Made by a program: the position numbers and the translations under genes. A stretch of DNA of 64,000 nucleotides from an uncultured Alphaproteobacteria bacterium (GTDB taxonomy: Bacteria > Pseudomonadota > Alphaproteobacteria > HIMB59 > GCA-002718135): contig CACMPM010000002.1 in NCBI GenBank assembly GCA_902615625.1, positions 1-64,000 of the forward strand. Reading direction: 5' to 3'. Position 1 is the first letter of the stretch. Each line of letters opens with the position of its first letter. Positions 52,156 to 60,939 of the stretch are shown piece after piece. The notes below the pieces were generated by a model. It was given only the letters and a program-made list of their open reading frames with translations. It did no database searches and had not been told where the DNA came from.

Positions 52156-54135
52156 ATGATTAAAATCTTCATTACAATTGTTTTATTAATTTTTACTCAA
52201 ATTAATTTATCGTTTGCAAATTGTGTAAAGGGTGACTGTAATAATGGTTTTGGAACTTGGGAAGATACTGATTTTAAATATATTGGGAAATTTGAAGATG
52301 GTTTATTTAATGGACAAGGTTCTGTAATATTTAATGATGGTGAAAGCTATACTGGTGAATTTAGTAATGATGCTTTTAATGGTTATGGCACATATATTTT
52401 TTTAAATGGAGATACATATATAGGTGATTTTTTAGATGGAGAATTTAGTGGATACGGTTTCTATTCATATAGTAATGGAGATTCATATGAAGGAGGATAC
52501 TTAAATAATCAACGAAATGGTTTTGGAAATTTTAAATTTAATGATGGTCAAGAATATATTGGTGAATTTAAAAATGATAATTATGATGGATTTGGCACAT
52601 TGTTTCTTAAAGATAATGATTTTTATGAAGGTGAATTTAAAAATGGTCTATTTAGTGGAATTGGTAAATATACATATGGAAATGGACTTATAGAGGAAGG
52701 TTATTATGAAGATGGTATATTTTTATCATCAAATTCTAATTCAGATAATTTAAATTTAGTTGAAGAATTTTTTAATATAGAATTATCTCAATCTACAATA
52801 AGAAATTTCATTGAAAATTCTGGAATTCAATATGAAGTTTTTGAGTTTATAGATGATAGTAGTTTTAGTATTAAAAATCTCTATTTTAATGACGGATTAT
52901 CAGAATTTATAATAGGTGAAGTTACACTAATTGATTTAGATTATTATGCTATAAACAAAATAAAAATAAATAGTGATATAAAAATAAACCTTTTTAAAAA
53001 GATTATAATAAAAGAATATTCATATAAAGAAGATAATATAGATCATTTTATAGATCATTTTGAAATTTCAAATTTAAATATAAATAATGCAAGTTTAATT
53101 TATGATTTTTTAAATTCTTTAGACTTTTTTAATTTTGAAAATATTTATTTTATTCTTGATACTATTAGTTTTAATGAATTTAAAATTAATGGAGCTAAAA
53201 TTGCTGAAATAGATTACTACGGTGAATGGGAAAAGTTCGAGTTTTCTAATTATAAAGATATGAATTTTGATTCAATTCTATTAGAAAATTATTATTTTAA
53301 TGAAGAAGAAGTTGAACAAGAAGGTGGACTAATTAAGATCAAAGATTTAACATTCAATAGACCTCAAAATATTTTATATTTTGACATTAATAATCCTGAT
53401 TTATTTTTTTCAATTTTTAAATCTTTAGATAATTTTGTTGCAAAAGATATCTGGTATAAAGACAAGTTTGATAATGTTACATTTAATGCAGATCTATATG
53501 AAATATCAAATTTAAATACTATAGAAATAGATAATTTATTTTTACCAGTTACATTAGATTTTAATTTAAAGAATGTAATTTTTTCAGATTTAGATTCTGA
53601 GATAAAAATGTATTTAAATATGTTAGGTTATGATGATTTATCTTTTGATTTAAACTTTCAATCATCAATAGATTATAAAAAAGAAGAATTTACTATTTCT
53701 CTTGATACCTCAGTTTATGATGCTTTTGGTTTAAAAACCAAATTAATATTTTCAAATTTAGATATAAATTCTATAAATTTTTCAAATGATATGGAATTAA
53801 TGGAATATTTTTCTAACGAATTTAAATTTAATTTATTTGAGATTGAATTTATAGATGAAGGAATGACAGACAAAATTTTCTTATTTGTAGATGAATTTTT
53901 TGGTTTCAAAAAAAATGATATAAAACAATTATTTTTACAAGAAATAAATAATGATGCAGATTTACAAAGTTCAATAGATATCAAATATCTTAAAAAAATG
54001 TTAAATTTTATTGATAATCCAGATAGTATTAAAATTACAATTCAGCCTCAAAACCCAATGTCTTTTAATGATATTTTAATTTATTCTATGAGCCCAGCCT
54101 TACTTATTGAAGAGCTTAATGTTAGTATTGAATAG
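52156..54135 (+). CDS. MORN-repeat exported protein with a large uncharacterised C-terminal region
   Basis: Signal peptide; repeats such as YIGKFEDGLFNGQGSVIFNDGESYTGEFSNDAFNGYGTYIFLNGDTYIGDFLDGEFSGYG; then ~430 aa with no recognised motif. Confidence 0.85.
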   Translation: MIKIFITIVLLIFTQINLSFANCVKGDCNNGFGTWEDTDFKYIGKFEDGLFNGQGSVIFNDGESYTGEFSNDAFNGYGTYIFLNGDTYIGDFLDGEFSGYGFYSYSNGDSYEGGYLNNQRNGFGNFKFNDGQEYIGEFKNDNYDGFGTLFLKDNDFYEGEFKNGLFSGIGKYTYGNGLIEEGYYEDGIFLSSNSNSDNLNLVEEFFNIELSQSTIRNFIENSGIQYEVFEFIDDSSFSIKNLYFNDGLSEFIIGEVTLIDLDYYAINKIKINSDIKINLFKKIIIKEYSYKEDNIDHFIDHFEISNLNINNASLIYDFLNSLDFFNFENIYFILDTISFNEFKINGAKIAEIDYYGEWEKFEFSNYKDMNFDSILLENYYFNEEEVEQEGGLIKIKDLTFNRPQNILYFDINNPDLFFSIFKSLDNFVAKDIWYKDKFDNVTFNADLYEISNLNTIEIDNLFLPVTLDFNLKNVIFSDLDSEIKMYLNMLGYDDLSFDLNFQSSIDYKKEEFTISLDTSVYDAFGLKTKLIFSNLDINSINFSNDMELMEYFSNEFKFNLFEIEFIDEGMTDKIFLFVDEFFGFKKNDIKQLFLQEINNDADLQSSIDIKYLKKMLNFIDNPDSIKITIQPQNPMSFNDILIYSMSPALLIEELNVSIE

Positions 54136-54248
54136 TGTTATCTAAATTATTCCAATTATACCTTTATTTTTTTTAATATGCATAATTTGCATATTAGATA
54201 ATGATCTTAATCATTTTATAATATCAATAAGTTTTATTATTAATTTTT

Positions 54249-54305
54249 CATCGTTCATTTTGAATAATTCAAAACGGAAGTAAACGAAAGTTGAAGGAAC
54301 GCATG
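54249..54305 (+). ncRNA. Glutamine-riboswitch-like aptamer, copy 1 (glnA / Downstream-peptide motif class)
   Basis: CATCGTTCA-TTTTGAA/TAA/TTCAAAA-CGGAAGTA-AAC/GAAA/GTT-GAAGGAACGCATG; paired elements read by eye, matching remembered CGUUCA...CGGAAGUA...GAAGGAACGC consensus. Confidence 0.82.
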
Positions 54306-54316
54306 CAAGTTATTAA

Positions 54317-54373
54317 ATCGTTCAATCTGTATTTTACAGATCGGAAGTAAGCTAAAGCTGAAGGAACGCGGAT
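54317..54373 (+). ncRNA. Glutamine-riboswitch-like aptamer, copy 2
   Basis: ATCGTTCA-ATCTGTA/TTT/TACAGAT-CGGAAGTA-AGC/TAAA/GCT-GAAGGAACGCGG; stems differ from copy 1 while unpaired core is identical. Confidence 0.85.
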
Positions 54374-54387
54374 CTTATTATTAATTT

Positions 54388-54439
54388 CCATAGCTAGGCA
54401 TGAATTATAACGGATAAGAAAGGTTTGTTATAACTATGG
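54388..54439 (+). promoter_or_regulatory. Candidate expression-platform hairpin sequestering a start codon
   Basis: CCATAG(54388-54393)...TTATAAC(54405-54411)-15 nt-GTTATAACTATGG(54427-54439): 13 bp stem with an 11-nt 5' bulge; ATG at 54436 is inside the 3' arm. Confidence 0.65.
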
Positions 54440-54498
54440 TTAAAAAGTTAGATAATAAAAAATTAATCTATTCTAATCTCAAGAGGTTTAATGATTGA
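54436..54498 (+). CDS. Candidate 20-aa peptide downstream of the riboswitch pair (not in ORF track)
   Basis: ATG..TGA MVKKLDNKKLIYSNLKRFND; stop overlaps ATG of next gene (TGATG). Confidence 0.45.
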   Translation: MVKKLDNKKLIYSNLKRFND

Positions 54499-55904
54499 TG
54501 TTTAACGAAATGTATCAATCTGAGTCAGTTATAAGAAATCATTATAATAATATTAATGATTGGTTAGATCAAATGACTTCAAAAGTAATTCTTGAAAAGA
54601 ATGCTGAAGCTGAAACTCATTTTAGAAATATTGGAATTACATTTTCTACAAATAATGAAACATCAAGAGAAAGAATTATTCCGTTTGATTTAATTCCAAG
54701 GATATTTACTTATACTGAATGGTTAAGGTTAGAAAGAGGGGTAATCCAAAGAGCTAAAGCACTAAATGCTTTTCTAGCTGATATTTATAATCAAGGTGAA
54801 ATAATAAAAGCCAATATAATTCCTAAAGAAATTATTTACAAAAAAAAATCTTTTGAACCTTCTATGTTTGGTTTTTCTCCTCCTAGAGATATTTATAGCC
54901 CTATAATTGGTATTGATTTAGTTAGAACAGGTCCAAATGATTATTTTGTTTTAGAAGATAATTGTCGAACACCAAGTGGTGTTTCCTACATGCTAGAAAA
55001 TAGAGAAATAATGATGCGAATGTTTCCTGATTTATTTCATAACAATAGAGTAACACCTATAGATGACTACCCAACAAGACTTTTGCAAACATTGATGAGT
55101 TTAGCTCCTATTAAATGTGAAAATCCTGAACCAGTTTGCGTGTTACTTACACCTGGTCCTTTAAATAGCGCTTATTACGAACACAGTTTTTTATCAGATC
55201 AAATGGGTATTGAAATGGTTGAATCAACAGATTTATTTGTTGAAGGAAAATATCTTTATATGAAAACAGTTGATGGTCCAAAAAGAGTAGATGTTGTTTA
55301 TAGAAGAATAGATGACGATTTTTTAGATCCTTTATGTTTTAATCCTCAGTCTGTAATTGGTATTCCAGGAATTATGGATGTTTATAGAACAGGTGGCGTC
55401 AATATCTGTTCAGCACCTGGAGTAGGTATAGCTGATGACAAAGCAATTTATATTTATGTGCCTGAGATGATCAAATTTTATTTAGGTGAACAACCAATCT
55501 TAGATAATGTTGAAACATGGAATTGTGAAAAGGAACAAGAATTAAAATATGTTTTAGATAATATAAATAAACTTGTCGTAAAAGAAGTTGATGGATCTGG
55601 AGGTTATGGAATGTTAATAGGTCCAAAATCTTCTAAATCCACTATAGATGAATTTAAAACAAAACTCTCAACAAATCCAAAAGGATATATAGCTCAACCT
55701 TTACTTGATCTTTCATTTTCACCAACACTCATCAAAAATCAAGTTGAGGGAAGAAGAGTAGATTTACGACCATTTTGTTTAATTGGAGAGCAGGCTCAAT
55801 TAAGTTCTGGCGGTTTAACTAGAGTTGCGATGAATGAAGGTTCTTTTGTTGTTAATTCTAGCCAAGGAGGCGGTGTGAAAGACACATGGGTATTAGCTGA
55901 ATGA
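54498..55904 (+). CDS. Circularly permuted ATP-grasp family protein (listed ORF starts at TTG 54495)
   Basis: RVIQRAKALNAFLADIYNQ-type region (RGVIQRAKALNAFLADIYNQGEI); DYFVLEDNCRTPSGVSYMLENRE; VVYRRIDDDFLDPLCF; VNICSAPGVGIADDKAIY; VKEVDGSGGYGMLIGP. Confidence 0.95.
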   Translation: MFNEMYQSESVIRNHYNNINDWLDQMTSKVILEKNAEAETHFRNIGITFSTNNETSRERIIPFDLIPRIFTYTEWLRLERGVIQRAKALNAFLADIYNQGEIIKANIIPKEIIYKKKSFEPSMFGFSPPRDIYSPIIGIDLVRTGPNDYFVLEDNCRTPSGVSYMLENREIMMRMFPDLFHNNRVTPIDDYPTRLLQTLMSLAPIKCENPEPVCVLLTPGPLNSAYYEHSFLSDQMGIEMVESTDLFVEGKYLYMKTVDGPKRVDVVYRRIDDDFLDPLCFNPQSVIGIPGIMDVYRTGGVNICSAPGVGIADDKAIYIYVPEMIKFYLGEQPILDNVETWNCEKEQELKYVLDNINKLVVKEVDGSGGYGMLIGPKSSKSTIDEFKTKLSTNPKGYIAQPLLDLSFSPTLIKNQVEGRRVDLRPFCLIGEQAQLSSGGLTRVAMNEGSFVVNSSQGGGVKDTWVLAE

Positions 55905-55913
55905 GGAATAAAA

Positions 55914-56849
55914 ATGTTAAGTAGAACTGCTGAATATCTGTATTGGATCAGTCGTTATATGGAAAGAGCTGAAACAACAGCAAGGCTCTTAGATGTTGGT
56001 TATAGAATGTCTCTTTTTCCAAATCCAAGTGGTTATAATAATGAATGGGAATCAGTTTTATCTGCTGCTGGGGCAATTGAGGGGTATAAAAATAAATATG
56101 ATACAATTGAACAGAAAAATGTGGAAGATTATTTATTTTTTGATGAAAGTAATCCTTCGTCTGTTTACAATTGTATTCTTAATGCACGAAATAACGCATT
56201 AGTAGTTAGAACTTCCTTTACCCCTGAGTCTTGGTTAGCAATTAATAAAACTTATCAAGAGATACTAAACTTAAAAGAAAAAAAATTTATAAAATCTGAT
56301 TTACCTGATCTTACAGAGTGGACAATAGAACAAGTAAATTTATTTAGGGGATCATTAAGTTCTTTACTTAGAAATGATGGTTATAATTTCCTTTTTCTTG
56401 GTTTATTTATTGAAAGAGCAGATAATTCTGCCAGATTATTAGATGTAAAGTATTTTGTTTTATTACCAAAACCTCAATATGTAGGAGGCAATATCGATAA
56501 TATGCAATGGAGTATATTGCTTCGTTCTTTATCATCTTTTAGAGCTTTTAGATGGGCATACGATGGGAATATTACTGCAACTAAAATTGCTGATTTTTTA
56601 GTTTTAAATAATAATTGTCCTAGATCTTTAAGTTTTTGTATTCAAAATATTGTCAAACATTTAACTAACCTAACATGTAGTCCAGAAAAAGTTGGAAGAA
56701 TTTATAATAATTTAAAAGATCTAAATACTAAAATTCAAGAAGAAAAAATAGAAACTATTGTTGAATATGGTCTTCATCAATTTGTAACACAATTTATTAG
56801 AAAAATATCTAGTGTTGATAACGAAATACATAAGGAGTTTTTTAATTAA
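55914..56849 (+). CDS. Alpha-E domain-containing protein
   Basis: MLSRTAEYLYWISRYMERAETTARLLDVGYRM; FLFLGLFIERADNSARLLDVKYFVLL; downstream of CP-ATP-grasp gene. Confidence 0.93.
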   Translation: MLSRTAEYLYWISRYMERAETTARLLDVGYRMSLFPNPSGYNNEWESVLSAAGAIEGYKNKYDTIEQKNVEDYLFFDESNPSSVYNCILNARNNALVVRTSFTPESWLAINKTYQEILNLKEKKFIKSDLPDLTEWTIEQVNLFRGSLSSLLRNDGYNFLFLGLFIERADNSARLLDVKYFVLLPKPQYVGGNIDNMQWSILLRSLSSFRAFRWAYDGNITATKIADFLVLNNNCPRSLSFCIQNIVKHLTNLTCSPEKVGRIYNNLKDLNTKIQEEKIETIVEYGLHQFVTQFIRKISSVDNEIHKEFFN

Positions 56850-56850
56850 T

Positions 56851-57690
56851 ATGGAACTAATAATTGAACATACAACTAAATATGAATATAAAAATCCAGT
56901 TGCGGGATTAATTCAAACCACTAAACTGCATCCTTCGGAATATAATGGTCTTAAAATTTTAGAGTGGAATGTCCATAATGATTCAGCTAAAAAATCAAAA
57001 ATTTATCAGGATGGTGAAGCTAATAATATTCAAAGTTATACAAATACAAATAAGGTAAAAAAAATACAATTTACAGTTCTAGGAAAAGTCGAAACATTTG
57101 ATACGAAAGGAATTTACCAAAGTGCTTCTGATAAAATAGATCCATTAGTTTACTTAAGAGAATCAAATTTAACAAAAGCAAATGATAATATAAAAAATTT
57201 AGCTATTGAAGCTAAAAATGGTTTTAATGAAAATGAAAATTTGGAAACATCTCATAATTTGATGAATTTAGTAGCTGAAAAAATTGAATACAAGCCATTA
57301 ACTACAAATAATCAAACAACTGCAATTGAAGCATTTAAACAGAAAAAAGGAGTATGCCAGGACCAAGCACATATTATGATTGCAGCTGCAAAAACCCTTG
57401 GAATTCCTGCCAGATATGTAAATGGTTATATGCATAACAATTCTCATTCTTCAGAATTTCAATCTACACATGCTTGGGCTGAATTTTATATTAATGATTT
57501 AGGGTGGGTAGGCTTTGATCCAACAAATAAATGCAGTCCTGATGAAAGATACGTACGTGTTTCATGTGGGCTTGATGCTAGTTACGCATCACCTATTAAA
57601 GGTGTTTTTTATGGAAATATCAATAATGATGATGTGATAGAAAACTTAGATATACATGTACAAACATTAGAAAATAACTCTCAACAATAA
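56851..57690 (+). CDS. Transglutaminase-like family protein (listed ORF starts 56812; start 56851 preferred)
   Basis: IIEHTTKYEYKNPVAGLIQTTKLHPS; KKGVCQDQAHIMIAAAKTLGIPARYVNGYM; HAWAEFYINDLGWVGFDPTN (Cys-His-Asp). Confidence 0.94.
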   Translation: MELIIEHTTKYEYKNPVAGLIQTTKLHPSEYNGLKILEWNVHNDSAKKSKIYQDGEANNIQSYTNTNKVKKIQFTVLGKVETFDTKGIYQSASDKIDPLVYLRESNLTKANDNIKNLAIEAKNGFNENENLETSHNLMNLVAEKIEYKPLTTNNQTTAIEAFKQKKGVCQDQAHIMIAAAKTLGIPARYVNGYMHNNSHSSEFQSTHAWAEFYINDLGWVGFDPTNKCSPDERYVRVSCGLDASYASPIKGVFYGNINNDDVIENLDIHVQTLENNSQQ

Positions 57691-57745
57691 TTTGTTCGAA
57701 ATATTTTCTTAACTTACTAGTATTATTTTAAAAAAAGGAGGAAAT

Positions 57746-58108
57746 ATGTTTCAAAATAAAAAACAACTTCAGTATTTATGGATTTATAAACCTGAACTTA
57801 ATGATATTGCAAAAAGAATTGCAGAAGATCATACAAAATGGATGAAGGAAACACATACAAAGGAAGGTGATAAAGCACTTCTAATGTTAAATTGGTCTAT
57901 AGGTCCTGAATTTAAAGATGGAAATAAAACAGGCAATATGTCTTTGATCCTAACAGAGGTTTATGCAAATCAAGCAGGAATAGATAATCATTTTGAGCAA
58001 GCACAAAATAATGGAGCAATTTTTAGAGATGATTTTAGTGATTTTGAAAGTAAATGTGAGAATTTAGTAAAAATTAATAGTTCAGATATTATCCATTCAA
58101 TGTGGTAA
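57746..58108 (+). CDS. Hypothetical protein, 120 aa
   Basis: Complete ORF with strong AAGGAGGAAAT ribosome-binding site. Confidence 0.75.
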   Translation: MFQNKKQLQYLWIYKPELNDIAKRIAEDHTKWMKETHTKEGDKALLMLNWSIGPEFKDGNKTGNMSLILTEVYANQAGIDNHFEQAQNNGAIFRDDFSDFESKCENLVKINSSDIIHSMW

Positions 58109-58219
58109 ATATAATTTTTAATATCTAATTTATTTTTAAATAGATTTTAATAATCTTATTGTATTATTCAAACTACATATCTAAGTTAAATACTATATTT
58201 ATTTGAATTTATACATATT

Positions 58220-58615
58220 ATGGAAATTGAAAAAATTTTTAAAAATTTAATTTTAGCAGATTTTATTGTTATAATTTTAATGGTTATATCAGCCATGTAT
58301 CAACCATCAGAAATATCCAATCTTTATGAAAATTTAAATGACGGTTTACTATCCAATTATGAAAATTTTTCTCGAATTGTATCAATTAGTTTATTCTTTT
58401 TATATCTATTTACTTTAAATCTACTTTATCGATTTATTTCTTATGGTAAACCGATGTATTTATTTTTAGTAGTAGCTGGTATAGTTCTAAATTATTTTAG
58501 TGGTTCTGTCATCTATACTGCTTTTAGTGGAATGCTTGATCAAATAGGTGGTCTGATTAGTGGTGCAATTTTAATTCTTTTGTATTTTTCACCAGTTAAA
58601 GATAACTTTAGATAA
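58220..58615 (+). CDS. Hypothetical membrane protein, 131 aa (DUF4386-like topology)
   Basis: Four hydrophobic segments. Confidence 0.6.
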   Translation: MEIEKIFKNLILADFIVIILMVISAMYQPSEISNLYENLNDGLLSNYENFSRIVSISLFFLYLFTLNLLYRFISYGKPMYLFLVVAGIVLNYFSGSVIYTAFSGMLDQIGGLISGAILILLYFSPVKDNFR

Positions 58616-58727
58616 GAAATAACTAAGTTTTCTGCAATCAAATCAATATTTATGTATTTTTTTTTAAAAAATAGTTAAGATATATAAATAGGTCGGTCTA
58701 AACCCTTGTAAAAAAAAGACCATAAAT

Positions 58728-59126
58728 TTGATTATGGTAAAAACTTTAGCTAAAATTATTATTGGTTTGTTAAGTTTGTGGGCAATAGTATTTATAATTG
58801 CAGAGATTGCTGGTGTAACTATCTATTTTCCATTCACTATAGTTGAAAGACAAGAAATACCATATCATAGAATTGCTGCGGTCAGATTAGCTGTTTTTCT
58901 AACTTTTGCTTACTTTGGTTTTAGATATATTTTTTTTCAATCAGAAAAGCTTTATCCTATTCAGTTTTTAGAAATTTATATTAAATCATTTACAGTTTGT
59001 TGTTTATTTGTTTTTTACACTAGTCAAGTTGAATATAGAGAATACTATTTTGTTCTATTTTTATTTATTGTTTCATTGATATTGCATTACGCATCAAGAA
59101 ATAAAATAAGAAGTTATTTTAATTAA
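58728..59126 (+). CDS. Hypothetical membrane protein, 132 aa
   Basis: Complete ORF with four hydrophobic segments. Confidence 0.6.
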   Translation: MIMVKTLAKIIIGLLSLWAIVFIIAEIAGVTIYFPFTIVERQEIPYHRIAAVRLAVFLTFAYFGFRYIFFQSEKLYPIQFLEIYIKSFTVCCLFVFYTSQVEYREYYFVLFLFIVSLILHYASRNKIRSYFN

Positions 59127-59165
59127 AAGGCGATTTATAAAAACCACCTTTTCTAATAAATTAAT

Positions 59166-59591
59166 TTAACTTGTAATTATTTTTAATATTACAAGAATTA
59201 ATCCTACCAATGGAAATATTAGACCTCTAGTAGTTGGTTTAAAACCATAATTATTTACTAAATTAAATACTCTTAATGCACCATTTACTGTCGCAAACAC
59301 AAAAAGAATAGCTAAAAACGAATACCAAAACTCATATTGAATTAGATTTTCTTCGTAAGTATTATTAGTGACATCAAAAGTTAATAGAATTGACATTAAT
59401 AATATAGCTAAAAAAACTACACCCAAAACACCTCTAAATATCGTTTTAGGTTCTTCATTTGAAAATCCAAGTTCATCGTAAAATTTATTATTAAAAAAAA
59501 ATTGATAAATAATAAATAAATTAAAAAGCATAAACAAAACATGAAAGGTGAAGGGAAGGGTTCCTCCAGCTTCAAGTATATGTTGGGACAT
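59166..59591 (-). CDS. Hypothetical membrane protein, 141 aa
   Basis: Complete ORF with AAGGAGAT ribosome-binding site; four hydrophobic segments. Confidence 0.65.
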   Translation of the reverse strand: MSQHILEAGGTLPFTFHVLFMLFNLFIIYQFFFNNKFYDELGFSNEEPKTIFRGVLGVVFLAILLMSILLTFDVTNNTYEENLIQYEFWYSFLAILFVFATVNGALRVFNLVNNYGFKPTTRGLIFPLVGLILVILKIITS

Positions 59592-59665
59592 AAAATCTCC
59601 TTTTTTTTTATAATTAACAAAATTTTAATGATTCTAATTAAAAAATTGTTAAATTAATATGTAAT

Positions 59666-60694
59666 TTAATTTTTACTTGATTCTGCCCAAAGGTTTATTT
59701 TTTCTTCTTTTGCAAACTTATCTATTTCTTTTAATTCATCAGAAGAAAATATTAAATTATTTTGACTGTCTAAACATTCATCTAATTGTTTCACTGTTCT
59801 TGCTCCAATTAAAGCTGATGTCATGATTGAATGACGAAGTACCCAAGATAAAGCCATTTGAGGTAAAGTTTGACCTCTTTTTTTTGCAATTTTAGTTAGT
59901 TCTTTAATTTTTAAGATATAACTTTTTGTTATCATTTTACTATCTAAAGAAGAATTGTCAGCAATCCTTGATACTTTGGGAATAGCTCTTAAATATTTAT
60001 CTGAAAGCATTCCTTGGGCAAGAGGAGAGAAAGCAATACATCCTATACCTAATTTTTTTAATGTAGATAATAAATCTTTTTCAACCCATCTATTTATCAT
60101 TGAATAAGATGGTTGATGTATGAGGCAGCTAACTCCTCTTTCTTTTAATAGTTTATCCATTTTAATTGTTTGCTTTGAACTATAAGATGAAATTCCAACA
60201 TATAATGCTTTACCACTTCTAATTGCTTGGGTTAAGGCATCAGCAGTTTCTTCTAGTGGAGTTAATGGATCAAAACGATGTGAATAAAATATATCTACAT
60301 ATTCTAAATTCATTCTCTTCAAACTTTGATCAAGGCTTGCAATAAGATATTTTTTTGAACTCCATTCACCGTATGGTCCAGGCCACATATCGTATCCAGC
60401 TTTAGTTGATATAATTAATTCATCTCTGTATTTATTTAAATCTGAATTCATTACTTTACCAAAATTAGCTTCAGCTGAACCGTAAGGAGGTCCATAATTA
60501 TTAGCTAAATCAAAATGTGTAACACCTCTATCAAATGCTCTAAAAAGTATTTTTTTAGATTCATTACTCATACATTTTTTGCCGCCAAAATTATGCCAAA
60601 GTCCAAGTGTAATAGGAGGTAATAATAATCCACTATTACCACATCTTCTGTAAATTAATTTTTGATATCTATTTGTATTAGCTTTGTAAGGCAT
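59666..60694 (-). CDS. Aldo/keto reductase (YghZ-like)
   Basis: YRRCGNSGLLLPPITLGLWHNFGG; FDLANNYGPPYGSAE; DIFYSHRFDPLTPLEETADAL; SPLAQGMLSDKYL. Confidence 0.93.
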   Translation of the reverse strand: MPYKANTNRYQKLIYRRCGNSGLLLPPITLGLWHNFGGKKCMSNESKKILFRAFDRGVTHFDLANNYGPPYGSAEANFGKVMNSDLNKYRDELIISTKAGYDMWPGPYGEWSSKKYLIASLDQSLKRMNLEYVDIFYSHRFDPLTPLEETADALTQAIRSGKALYVGISSYSSKQTIKMDKLLKERGVSCLIHQPSYSMINRWVEKDLLSTLKKLGIGCIAFSPLAQGMLSDKYLRAIPKVSRIADNSSLDSKMITKSYILKIKELTKIAKKRGQTLPQMALSWVLRHSIMTSALIGARTVKQLDECLDSQNNLIFSSDELKEIDKFAKEEKINLWAESSKN

Positions 60695-60743
60695 TATTAA
60701 AAAAAATTATAATTTTTTATATAATAATATATAAATTAAATAA

Positions 60744-60923
60744 ATGACTGAATTACAATGGTATGCTTATCTTGGGGGATTTGTAGCTTTCGCAATTGGA
60801 TGCTATTTATATTATCTTTCTAGAAATAAAGAATTAAATGATCAGCAGATCAAAAATAGAAAAAGATTTATGAATTTTTTTTTAATTATTGCTTTAGTTT
60901 GTGTTGGTTACTCGTGGTTGTAA
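60744..60923 (+). CDS. Small predicted membrane protein, 59 aa (not in ORF track)
   Basis: ATG..TAA MTELQWYAYLGGFVAFAIGCYLYYLSRNKELNDQQIKNRKRFMNFFLIIALVCVGYSWL; two hydrophobic segments. Confidence 0.5.
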   Translation: MTELQWYAYLGGFVAFAIGCYLYYLSRNKELNDQQIKNRKRFMNFFLIIALVCVGYSWL

Positions 60924-60939
60924 ATATAAGAGATAATTT

